Shown here: one piece after another, positions 24,572-34,901 of the stretch
Layout: each line of letters starts with the position of its first letter
Numbering within the stretch: the first letter of the stretch is position 1
DNA from: Delphinapterus leucas
Lineage: Eukaryota; Chordata; Mammalia; Artiodactyla; Monodontidae
Length of the DNA: 64,000 bases
Assembly (NCBI RefSeq): GCF_002288925.2
Contig: NW_022098049.1
Location: 7,517,991 to 7,581,990, forward strand
Reading direction: 5' to 3'
Notes under the pieces: generated by a model
Databases searched by the model: none
The model's input: the letters and a program-made list of their open reading frames with translations, nothing else
What the model was told of the DNA's origin: nothing
Program-made: the position numbers and the translations under genes

Positions 24572-25439
24572 CTCTTCAGATGATTTTAATGAAAAGCCAG
24601 GATTGAGACTCACTGGTCTAATGCAACAGAGACAGGCTAACAATTACAATACTACGGGATGTGTGCTCTACAGCCACAGAACTTCCTGTGATGATGGAGA
24701 CACCCTGTGTCTGCACCCCCCAATGTTGTAGCCACAGTCACACATGACTACTGAGGACTCAAAATGTGGCTACTGAGATGGAGGGCCTGAACTTTAAATT
24801 TTATTTTAATTAATTTAAATTTAAAAAGCCATGTGTGACTGGCTAGTGCAGACCTAGGGCAAAGTACACACAACAACCCTGAATCCAGGTTTCAAAGGGG
24901 AAACCTTTGGGGGGGATTCAAAGCTCAGTCAGCTGCGGTCCCCCCCAACCACAGGAGAGTAGCATCTGGGAGAGGAAACGGCAGCCAAACTCTGCACTCA
25001 CCCCCCCTTCAACTCTCCACCTTACATACACACAGGGACAACCTCTCCCCACTGCCACGTCCAGGACAGCTGGGACCAAGCAAATGCTTTAAAGAAGCAC
25101 ATCCCCAAGTACAAGAGCCTTTGTGTGAGCTGCTGAATGACGTGGTCATTGAGGCCAAGGCAAGAAATGTGTCTTGAGTAAGGACACTTGGAAAAGAAAG
25201 TCACATGGAGCCCCGAGCAGAGTAAATGTGGCAGCACCTCACAGCTGTAAATCAGAAGTCTCCCTCTGTGACTCACAGGCAGAAACCATACCATTATGGA
25301 GAACTGACATTTATTCCTTAGGCAGATAATGGCTCATTAAGCTCTTTATAAAATCAGACTGGTGCAACATTATTTGCAGAAAGACTGAATTAATATAGGG
25401 AAAGCACCCATGCTATTGACCTACCTGCCATTTTTTCTC

Positions 25440-25850
25440 ATCTACTATGTGTTAAGCACGGACTGCGTGGCAGGCAGTGTGTCAGGGGCCTTAAATATTC
25501 CCTCATTTTGTCCATACAATACCCTGTAAATTAGATATTATTTTCTCATTTTATGGTGAGGCAATTTAAGACTCATGGAAGTCATTATTTACTTATTTAT
25601 TTAGTTATTTATTTTGGCTGCACCAGGTCTTAGTTGCAGCACGCGGGATCTTCGTTGCGTGCAGCATGAGGACTTCTTCCTCGACCTGGGATCGAACCTG
25701 GGCCCCCTGCATTGGGAGTGTGGGGTCTTACGCACTGGACCACCAGGGAAGTCCAAGACTCATGGAAGTTAAATAATTTACTTTAACAAGTAGTGACAAA
25801 GCTAGGATTTAAACTTAGATCTATGCTACACCTAAGTTTCTTTTTTATAA
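25440..25850 (-). repeat. MIR split by a SINE
   Basis: Left part 25440-25582 (gtgttaagcacggactgcgt, ttctcattttatggtgaggc) and right part 25755-25850 (gtagtgacaaagctaggatt) form one reverse MIR. The SINE at 25583-25754 was inserted later. Confidence 0.75.
25583..25754 (-). mobile_element. CHR SINE inserted in MIR, exact TSD
   Basis: Reverse copy with (ttta)n tail and end ccaccagggaagtcc. Flanked by identical aagactcatggaagt at 25568-25582 and 25755-25769. It splits an older MIR. Confidence 0.92.
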
Positions 25851-25859
25851 AGTCTGTCT

Positions 25860-25980
25860 AGTATTCTATTATATAGATATACTATTGTTTATTTAACAAA
25901 TCTCCATTTTCTGTTTTACCAAATCACAGTCAATGCTTCAATGAACCTCCTTGTATATAAAGCATAACACACACACATAC
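25860..25980 (-). mobile_element. Small old L1 fragment
   Basis: Contains caatgcttcaatgaacctcc and ttgtatataaag, the reverse-strand L1 motif also seen in the 12.6-kb copy. Confidence 0.45.
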
Positions 25981-26519
25981 ATATAGAGAAGTACATAAAT
26001 CCTAAGTGTAGCATTTGATGAATTATCAAAAACTAGACTTATCTATGTAATACCCTCCAAATTAAGGAACAGAACAATACCAGCACCTCAGAAGCCCCTT
26101 GTGCCATCTTCTAGTTATTTAACCCACTCACATCCCCTATTAAGGGCTACCACCTCATCGGAGTTCATTAGAAGGAAGCTAAGACATAGGTTATAAGTTA
26201 GGTGTATAATCTAGGCCAAGACTTAAAGCACCATTTGGTCACTACATAACCAGACAAATATCATTTACCTACCTTGATTAGAAGTTAGTGTTTTATTGGA
26301 TATAAAGAAATTAGAGACACGTCTCCAGGAACCAGGGTACAAAATGTGTTAATTAAGATTACAGAGTGCCCTAAGCCTGGGGCTTTAATGAAGACAAGAG
26401 ACAACTGATTCCCAGCTCTGACAAGAGGAGGAGGACCAGGAAACACCCTATGATTTTATCACAAGAGTGAGTATAAATGTAAATAAAATATAAAACATAT
26501 AAATGTATTGCATTTACTG

Positions 26520-27270
26520 AACTGCCATGAGGTGGTAAAACTTTTACAGATATTAACTACTTAAATCCCTTCAACAACCCTGTAATATCACGATCCCCGT
26601 TTTACTTTTTATTTATTTATTTATTTTAACATCTTTATTGGAGTATAATTGCTTTACAATGGTATGTTAGTTTCTGCTTTATAACAAAGTATCCCCATAT
26701 CTCCTCCCTCTTGAGTCTCCCTCCCTCCCACCCTCCCTATCCCACCCCTCTAGGTGGTCACAAAGCACCCAGTTGATCTCCCTGTGCTTTGCGGCCGCTT
26801 CCCACTAGCTTCCCACTAGCTATCTACCTTACGTTTGGTAGTGTATATATGTCCACGCCACTCTCTCACTTTGTCACAGCTTACCCTTCCCCCTCCCCGT
26901 ATCCTCAAGTCCATGCTCTAGTAGGTCTGAATGAAGATTCCCGTCTTACCCCTAGGTTCTTCATGACCTTTTTTTTTTTCTTAGATTCCATATATATGTG
27001 TTAGCATACGGTATTTGTTTTTCTCTTTCTGACTTACTTCACTCTGTATGACAGACTCTAGGTCCATCCACCTCACTACAAATAACTCAATTTCGTTTCT
27101 TTTTATGGCTGAGTAATATTCGATCCCCGTTTTAGAGAGAAGATGGAGGTTCAAAAAAGTGAAGTAACCAGCTCAAGGTCACGCTGCTGGTTACAGGGAG
27201 AGAAAGGGTGCAAACCCACAAGCATACAACCTCAGAGCATGCCCTTTCCATTGTACTCCACTGCCTTCCC
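26520..27270 (-). repeat. MIR split by an L1 fragment
   Basis: Left part ends at 26604 (ccttcaacaaccctgtaata). The right part from 27121 continues (agtaaccagctcaaggtcac). The L1 at 26605-27120 sits between duplicated target bases. Confidence 0.8.
26605..27120 (-). mobile_element. L1 3'-end fragment inserted in a MIR
   Basis: T-rich (attt)n head, then the cetartiodactyl L1 3' end (aacatctttattggagtata, later ctaggtggtcacaaagcacc). It is 5'-truncated and non-coding. Duplicated cgatccccgtttta at 26591-26604 and 27121-27134 defines the insertion and shows that it split an older MIR. Confidence 0.9.
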
Positions 27271-28060
27271 TTCCCAGGTGTTCTGTTACAGACAACTGAT
27301 CTCTTAGAGACCTGGCCTCTGGGAAAGCGAGCTGGTATTGCAATACCAATAACAAAAGATGTGAGTCAGAGACCTTGAAACTCATTTTATGTTTGCAGGC
27401 CTCTCCCTCCCTGGGGCACTGGAACCTACCATTTCTTGTGGTTACCTACTGTTTATCTTAATTCGGTTTACTTCTTCTAATCCACTGACAACATACTTTT
27501 CTCTCCAAGACGACAAAGTCTCTGACCAAAGCTAAAACATTTGGTGACACAGGTTACCTGGCCTGCCCTGAGCCAGATGCAAAGACTCGAGTTGGCAGGT
27601 CTGTCCAGGTCTCTCCCTTTAGCCTCGTCCTCATGTGTCCCCTAACTTTCACCCCACGCCTGTCACCAATACGGATTTTCAAATGTGTACAGGTACACTT
27701 CCGATGGAAAAGATCCTCATGTGTTTAACTGAGGCCACCGAATTACAGTCTGACCAACCACACAAAGAGAATTTTACATATCTCCTATGTCACTTGTGGC
27801 AAAATTACCTATAACTCTTCTGAAGTTTTTCACTGTGTAATAAAACCCACTGCAACTAATGTTTTTCCTTCTTTTTACTTGGGAAGCAGTAACAGGTTTG
27901 GACTGACAGAAGAGACAGAAAAAAAGAGAAAAACTGGATTTCTTTGACTTACTTGTTTTTCCATTTGTATCAAGTCTTCCAGAAACTTAGCATCTAACAA
28001 ATAACAAAAAACTGCAGACAATATATGTAATTGGTGTTATCTGCGTTGGTAAGTACTTAC
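27271..28060. other. Intron flank of the exon
   Basis: Unique sequence next to the 28061 exon donor. No repeat or second exon recognised. Confidence 0.6.
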
Positions 28061-28133
28061 CTTGACCGGAATTATATATTGCTTTTACAGACTTCTTAAC
28101 TTTCTGTAAGGCTGTTCTATCTTGGTCTAGAGC
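28061..28133 (-). CDS. ASAP1: ASAP1 coding exon, start of BAR domain
   Basis: Coding exon of ASAP1, an Arf GTPase-activating protein that acts at focal adhesions, podosomes and recycling membranes. On the minus strand the exon follows a pyrimidine-rich acceptor ending ttctcttctag and stops at a strong donor, CAAG|gtaagt. It opens in phase 0 and encodes 24 codons beginning ALDQDRTALQKVKKSV and ending IYNSGQ, plus one base of the next codon. I recognise this as roughly residues 63-86 of mammalian ASAP1, the first helix of the N-terminal BAR domain, which binds and bends membrane and mediates dimerisation. The ASAP2 paralogue differs here (as I recall, LDVDRMVLYKMKK), which favours ASAP1. The exon splices in frame to 3842-3987 across a 24-kb intron. 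The acceptor carries an unusual run of 11 C on the transcribed strand, about 16-26 bases from the exon. Assignment is from memory of the protein family and is very secure. Confidence 0.95.
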
Positions 28134-28148
28134 CTAGAAGAGAAAAAT

Positions 28149-28159
28149 GGGGGGGGGGG
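28149..28159. repeat. G11 homopolymer in an ASAP1 acceptor region
   Basis: Reads as C11 on the transcribed strand, inside the pyrimidine tract of the 28061-28133 exon. A T-rich run (28187-28199 on the same strand) lies further upstream. Confidence 0.9.
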
Positions 28160-29079
28160 AGAAGATGTTGGAAAACTTGGTAAGTTAAAAAAAAAAAAGG
28201 AACTAAAGAAAAAGAAAATCTCATTCATAACTGTATTTGTTGTGCTGAGCACTGCAGCAACAGCAAACTGGTATATTTATCAACAATGAACCCCTTCAGA
28301 GACACGAAGTGCGCCCAGGATTTGAGTAGTTATATTTTGGGGATAAATACGGTCATTCCACAAGCTCAACATTGGGTGAAATGGATAAGCTGGTAGTCAG
28401 TCCGTGACCGTGCTAAGCTATGCACAGGAAAGAAAATATAAGATACCTAAGATCTGATTCTTTCACTCAGAGAGTTTACAACCTGGGAAGGGAGAAGGGC
28501 CAACATATGACATGGATGACACCTTTCCAGGGAACAAAACACATCTTATCACCTAATGGTAGTTTCAGCCAGAAAGAAAACATTTAAGGGAGTGGGATAA
28601 GCAAGAGTGACCCCGAAGAGCTTCAAGCTTTTAAACTTGAGGCTTCCTTTTAGTTAAAAAAAAAAAATTTTTTTAATGACATAATGCCGCGTGTATTTTA
28701 AACATTCTGTTTATTAAAAAAGCACAACATGAGAAATGCTACCATGATGCAGGTAATGCTTGTACATGACTTCTTAGGTGATGAATCAACACATCTCCAG
28801 TGATCTACAAGGCAGGGGTGAGGGGGCTGTTTCTGGGGGACTGTCACTCCTGATTCTTGTCCCAGGTGCTGGATACACAACTGGGTTTCGTTTGTGAAAA
28901 TCCATCAAACCCCGCACTTAGGATATGTACTCTTTTGTATGTGTGTATTACACTTCAAAAACAAGTCAATGTAGACATACTCATGGCACGCTGACTTAGC
29001 TTCTTAGAATAAATTCAAGCCCCTCTCTGCTTTCCCAAGGTCCACGGTCCATTCACAGTCTGGGAACCCCTGGAGGGTG

Positions 29080-29240
29080 GGTCAAGATTTGGAGGGCAGG
29101 AGCAATAGCAGCAATAAAAATAAACTTGTATAATAAAGTTTAAAAACATTCAATGTGCACTCACAACCTTTACATCATCTAAACCTCAAGACTTCAGATG
29201 AGTGAACGGAAGCCCACGGAGGGTAAGTACTTGCTCTCTG
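29080..29240 (-). repeat. MIR fragment
   Basis: cagatgagtgaacggaagcc followed by gagggtaagtacttgctc matches the reverse MIR core. Confidence 0.45.
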
Positions 29241-29759
29241 CAGGGTACGGGGGGAGCTGCAGGGGGCAAGGTGATGGCAGTAGGCATCTGTTATTCCCCT
29301 TCTGCAAAATGGGCTTTCCTGCCACTCTAAACATGGGGTTCACTGGGCGCTGCCCCTTTCCTTTGGCTCCTGTTCTCTGAGCACCCATGACTGGCCAGGT
29401 GAGCAGGGCCCATGCTGGGCTCAGTCCTGCCTAGGATTTCTGAGCTTGGGATCCGGGATCATAACATGCAGCCCCTTTCTGATGATGCGAGCCTGGGGGC
29501 CACCAGGGGTTCTGTTTCTAGCTGTGTGGAAGAGTCTGGCCAGACAGGATGATGTTAACAGAGACGAAGCACCAGAAACAAGAGGTGGAGGGGGTCCTGG
29601 TGGCAGCTGAGTCCTTGCTCCCAGCTGTCCCCAAGTCTATATCACTGCCAACCTTCCTGTAGACTGAGTACATGGGACAATAAATTCCTTTTGTCAGAAG
29701 CTAGTTGAAGTTGGGATTCTATCACTTGCAACCACAAGTCCTAAGTGACACAAGAACTA

Positions 29760-30060
29760 AAGTTTACTGAGCACTTACTACACCAGGCATAAGCTTGTAG
29801 AGAAGATGTACCAAATAGATATCTTATCTCTTTGAGTTACATCTTTACAAAAATCCTGTGAAGTAGCATCTATATTTTTCAGCTAAGGAAATGTGATAGG
29901 CCTTCAATAAATATCTGTAGGAAAGGAGGGAGGGAGGGAGGGAAATATTTACTAACTTGCTCAAAGTCACAAAGCCAGAAAGTGCTAAAATCACATTTTA
30001 CACTAATGTCTCCCGAATCCCAAATCTAATGGGATGCTGGGATAAAAACCAGCGTTTTGC
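29760..30060 (-). repeat. MIR with GGGA microsatellite
   Basis: gtttactgagcacttactac, then aacttgctcaaagtcacaaa. A (ggga)n run lies at about 29925-29943. Confidence 0.65.
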
Positions 30061-30449
30061 AGACTGTGGATTAACGCTATTTCTACCTTGCCCATCACTC
30101 ACTTTCCACTTCCACAACTTTTTTCACAGCCACGTCCCATCTGCACTTCTTTTTAATTAACATTTTTCTTTAAATTCATTCACTTTTTTTTTTCATTCAC
30201 ATCTTTTTAAAAAATTTAAATATACTCTAAAGAGCTGGCTCACTCAACATTAATAGAAGATACCCTAAAAATGACTATGTGCCTCTAACTACATAAAATG
30301 CTCGTCTGTTCACTACCTCAAACCACCTCATCTAATGCCAGTGATACTGCATATCACATTTAAGGACACAATGTTTTAGGACACAGCTCCAGAGGAAGAG
30401 ACAAAGTTTGAGTAATTTCAAAGATCTGAGGTTTGTACATCAGAGGACA

Positions 30450-30690
30450 GAAGGAAGATAACTAACATTTTAATAAATGCTTAGTCATAAAGGTGCTGAG
30501 ATTTACATAGATTATCTCACTTAATTCTTACAAAAACGCTACAAAATAAGTACTATTACTGGATTCATTTTATAGATGAGGAAACAGAGGCTTAGAAAGT
30601 GTAACTTGCCCAGGTGGCAGAGTAGGAATTTGAACCCAGTTCTTCACGGTAAAACTCCACCTCCAAATCACTACCCAGTTCTGCATTCCA
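30450..30690 (-). repeat. MIR
   Basis: atagatgaggaaacagaggc, aacttgcccaggtggcagag and aatttgaacccagttcttca: one of the best preserved MIRs here. Confidence 0.85.
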
Positions 30691-32379
30691 ATGGTATCTG
30701 TGAAGAACTGAAACCAAAAGCCGTCTCATCTTAAGAGGGCAATATCCACGAGTTTTCAGAGAAAAATCTGTGTTAAGAAACTACAAGACATTTAGGTTGC
30801 TAGGAGGCTGGGAGGGAAAGACAGTAATGCAAATAAGCACTCATTTTAAGAGATGGGATCCAAAGGGTTTATCCTTTGCTGAACCGCTTTTGTGTAAGGA
30901 TATTTTAAAAAATAATTCTAGTAACAGCCACCATTTATTTTTTATGTACATATTTCTGCCATCTTTTTTTCTGATGAAAACCCCTGGGCTTTAGGGAAGT
31001 GAAACAACCTGCCAGTTGTCACACATCAGGTAAGAGAAGAACCAGCTTACGCTTTTTCAAACAAGCCACCTAAAAATCCATCGCAGAAGGCACGCTCATG
31101 TTTCTCCTAGATCTTACGATTTTTTAATAATTTTCGAGAAAGGCAAAAAGATCTCCTTCTGGAAGAAAATAACCTATCAGCTCAGCTTTGGGGAGTGATG
31201 ACCACTGAAGGATGATTCTACTACTGGTAGAGAAATTAATGAGTGGGCTTTAATGTCCATGCACATTTAGAGTTAATGACTCCAAATGAGCAAAGGGCTG
31301 GAAAAGATTTCAGCCGTAACATTTTATGAGACCAGTTATCTGCTTCCTTTTTGCAGGAGGGAAAGTCTCCGAAATTTATGTTGAATTTTTACCAACCTGT
31401 CTATAGAACTAATAGGATGTAAGGTTCAGGTACTTACTTCTAAAGGTTATTAATGACATTCACATTAGACAGCTACAGCCACCATTATGTCCGTGTGACA
31501 CTTCTCTTTTTACACTCTACTATTTGGCCATGGGCAAAAAGCAGCTGAGTAAAATGCAGTTTTAAGAACTCCGTGTTTAAGAGAGCCAGGGAACACTGTC
31601 CTTCAATCAAACAATGCTCCCTCCAGAAAGAACACGTCTAAATAGGCTACAGAGCGCCATTCTCTCGACAGCCAGACAAGCAACACCTGCAGTGACATCT
31701 TTTGAAATGTCCTATATGTGAAACTACATAAAGCTAAGAGAAAAGTGGCAGATGCACGGGCTACAAAATTATCCTACCTCTCAACCCGTTAAAAGTTGTT
31801 AAAATATGTGCCTGCGTTTCTAAGCATGCATCTGAAGGTGAACAACTCAAAAGCGTATGCGTTTGTGAGAGGAGAGAGGGAGGGGAAGGAGGATGAATGA
31901 ACCACGACAGGAGTCCAGGAGAATATGCTCATCTCTAACAGTTGAATAACACCTCCCCCACCTAGAACTTTGCAACACGGCAACTTCCCCTTCTCTGCAT
32001 TACTAAAGAGCAGGGCCGTTAACCTAGAAAAGCACTTCCCATCTTTATATGGAGACATATTACTTTTGTTTCATGCACAGTCCTAACAAGCTTGGGCGTC
32101 TGAATACACAGAGAAGACACAGGGTACTGCAAATTAGAGAGAGATTGCTGGAGAAACCGCACCAACAGAAGCTGGCCACCAGAGGATTCAGAAAGATTAT
32201 ACAAACCGGACATAAGAATGCAAAAACAATCCTTAAGAATCAGAGGCCGTTCAGGGTAGGACGTGGAACCTTTCGTCCCACTCCAGGCCGAGCAGCATCC
32301 CTGGGTCACAGCGGAGCGCAAACAACACATGTTCTCAGAGATGCACAGGCACGCAGCCACGCCTGTGTCAAGCACAGGG
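30691..32379. other. Repeat-poor intronic stretch
   Basis: Unique AT-rich intron, with nothing recognisable beyond chance open frames. Confidence 0.5.
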
Positions 32380-32760
32380 CATCTGCACTAGCTGATCCCT
32401 CTGCCTGGAACGCTCGTCCCTAACCTCTTCAGATGATGGGCTCTTTCTTCTTACCCAGGCCTCAGAACAAAAGCCCCTTCCTCCGAAAGCCCTTTTATGG
32501 TCAACCTAAAGCAGCACACCCTCCTGCTTCCCAGTCACTCTCTCATATACCTCACACTAGATATTCCAGAGCACTACACACCCCGAAATGATCCTGTTCA
32601 TGACCTGTTTACCATAATGGTATTTATCTCCCTCCACTGGAAGAATGAAAGCTCTATGGAGACAGGGGCCCTGCAGAACCTGTTCATGGCTGAATTCCCA
32701 TTCCCTGTGCTTGGCAGATGGCAGATGTTCAAAAAATGTTTATGAAATGAAGTAACAAAC
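32380..32760 (+). mobile_element. L2 3'-end remnant
   Basis: tgatccctctgcctggaacg and later atggtatttatctccctcca, ending near cagatggcagatgttcaaaa. Typical L2 tail. The open frames in this region come from it. Confidence 0.7.
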
Positions 32761-34542
32761 GATGAAGAAATGAATTCCTCAGTATTCTCAGCTCCCCAAA
32801 TAGGAAAGGATGCAATGCAAGACTTGCCTTGCAAATGGCTGAATAAAGTTCTGAATTCAGAAAACATGGCCCCCTGTAATTCCTCCCCTGATTGTTCTGA
32901 ACAGCCAAAGTTTAAATGTGTTAAATAAATGTGTGTGTGACACATGTATGAGGCATATGACCACACAGTACCATGAGTAATGGTTTAACAGGACAGACAG
33001 AACTTACACATTTTAAGTTAGTTTTGTACCTTAGAATAGTTATTCTGGCAACTTCCTTAAAAAAATTTTATTAGAATATAGTACACCTACGTTAAATGAG
33101 CAGTGGCAATACGACTGTTAATGTTAAGATTTTCTATTTCAGAATTACTTTCTAAGGCTAGGCACCTTCTTTTCAATATACTCAAATGGGAAAAATGTGT
33201 CTTATTTTAGGTAGATGTGATTTTTGAAAATAAGCACGAGTCTTTGGCGCTAAATCTTATGAGTATACCTACAGAGAAAGGAAACAGTGGATAACAATAA
33301 AAGAATAGCATAGAATTTCTCACAGACATGGCGGGGCAGACACCTCCCACCTTCCAGGGATGCTGAGCGTTAAGTAGATTATGTACCTGGATGTGGCTGG
33401 CACAAAGCCTCGCACAGAGCAGGTGCTCAAAACCTGCCAGCATCATTACCCTCGCCTCTGAAGGCACTTCCAAGACAGAGATTCCTGAAACATTCGGAGC
33501 GGTGACAGCAAAGCATCTCTGAACCAAGCGCTCCTACGAGCAAAGTGATTTCTTCAATGAAAAGAACTTTTACTCACTTGGGGGAAAAAAGGAGTGTTTC
33601 CATTTTTATTATTTTAATAGTCATATTCAGAGAGGTAATTTCAAAAATGCACTTCAATAGAAGCATTTGTCCCATAATCACCACAAAGCGAATGCTCTTC
33701 CTCTGTGTAATTCCTGTAATAGGGCAGCCAAGGGAAGACTGCATTGGCCTAATTTGGGTTCAGAGCCTGACTCTGCTTCAGCCTCCAGCTTGTTGAGCAG
33801 TCCCTCTACCTTTCCGAGAGGAGGGAGATGCCTAAGTAACATTCTCATAAACTCGCTGAGGACGAAACAGTGATACAAGCTCTCATGCAGCCTCACAGCC
33901 AAATCAATACGTTAGTTATCCATCACAAGACCCCATATACTAGAATCTATGTGTATAATTGTGATGGGAATCAGGTTATGAGCCCAGAGAGTGATCCTAT
34001 GGGATAATGAAGGGCACTGTGAATAAAGGAGCCAGAAGAGAGAGTGACCTTGCTATTTCCTCAAAAAAGAGGAGGGTTCGGGCAATCCATGCAAGTGAGT
34101 TTCTGTTCTGAGGATCAAACTTGGGTTTTTATAACATTTGCTCACTTATTCATCCATTATCTGCGCCTGGCACGTAGTGGACCCTACTCTGGGCCAGGCA
34201 CTGGCCTAAGTGTGAAAATCCATACTGCGTGTGCCTTTGCTTCCCCAGCTGCGTGTCCCCCACTTCTACCTGCTACAGCAAAACAACAAAACCCTTCACT
34301 AGGATCCGTGGGAAGCTTGGTACTGCTTTTGGTAGGAGTGATGAAGGAAGTTATTCAAAAAATATTAATCCTCGCTACCCTGGGGTTTTTAGCCACACTT
34401 CCCACATCATTCCACTCTTTACCTCGTATTTTAGGGGTTTAGTACCTGTGTCTCTTCCCCTACTCAGTCAACTAAAAGTTCTCCAAAGATAATACGTTTG
34501 TTTCTTTCTTCACACAGAAGATGCTAAGTAAGAACTGAATGA
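32761..34542. other. Intronic stretch, nothing recognised
   Basis: Probable short old repeat pieces at 33360-33480 (cctggatgtggctggcacaa) and 34140-34220 (cgcctggcacgtagtggacc). No gene. Confidence 0.45.
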
Positions 34543-34575
34543 ACACACACACACACGCGCGCGCGCGCACGTGCG

Positions 34576-34613
<38 letters not shown>
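34543..34613. repeat. Alternating CA/CG microsatellite
   Basis: 71 bases of purely alternating purine-pyrimidine sequence: (ac)n, then cgcgcgcgcg with gtgcgcacgc, then (ac)n. Z-DNA-prone. Confidence 0.95.
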
Positions 34614-34616
<3 letters not shown>

Positions 34617-34639
34617 GGATGAACAAGAATCCACTGTTC

Positions 34640-34860
34640 TTAGAATAAAACCCAGGTCCTCATTACTGCCAGCCAGGCCCTATGTGATCCAGCCCTCTGA
34701 CTTCTGTTGCCACACTCTCCACTCCTCATATCTAAGCCACAGCCGCAGTCTTTCTGCACCCACAAGCTGGCATCCACCTGAGAGCTTCTGCAACTGCTAA
34801 CGTTTCTGCTGAAGTCCTCTTCTCAAAACTTTTCCCCAGATCTAGAGGGGCCTGGCCTGC
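34640..34860 (+). mobile_element. L2 remnant
   Basis: ccaggccctatgtgatccag and ctccactcctcatatctaag are hallmark L2 segments. Confidence 0.7.
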
Positions 34861-34866
34861 TTGTGT

Positions 34867-34867
<1 letters not shown>

Positions 34868-34898
<31 letters not shown>
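34868..34898. repeat. (TC)n microsatellite
   Basis: 31 bases of uninterrupted ctctct, about 250 bp from the CA/CG tract. Confidence 0.95.

Positions 34899-34901
<3 letters not shown>

Larger units (their letters stand above)
3988..28060 (-). other. ASAP1: Complete ASAP1 intron (24,073 bp)
   Basis: Phase-1 intron between the two recognised exons. It starts gtaagtactt on the minus strand and ends cttttcag. It contains an old L1, many MIRs, an L2 stretch, about ten SINEs and an L1 3' fragment inserted in a MIR. Two protein-like reading frames of unknown meaning (4059-4247 minus, 15497-15660 plus) also lie here. Confidence 0.9.

Noticed and set aside
32049..32423. Open frames on both strands at 32.0-32.4 kb
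   Set aside because: Part overlaps an L2 tail. Frames lack splice-site boundaries and family resemblance.
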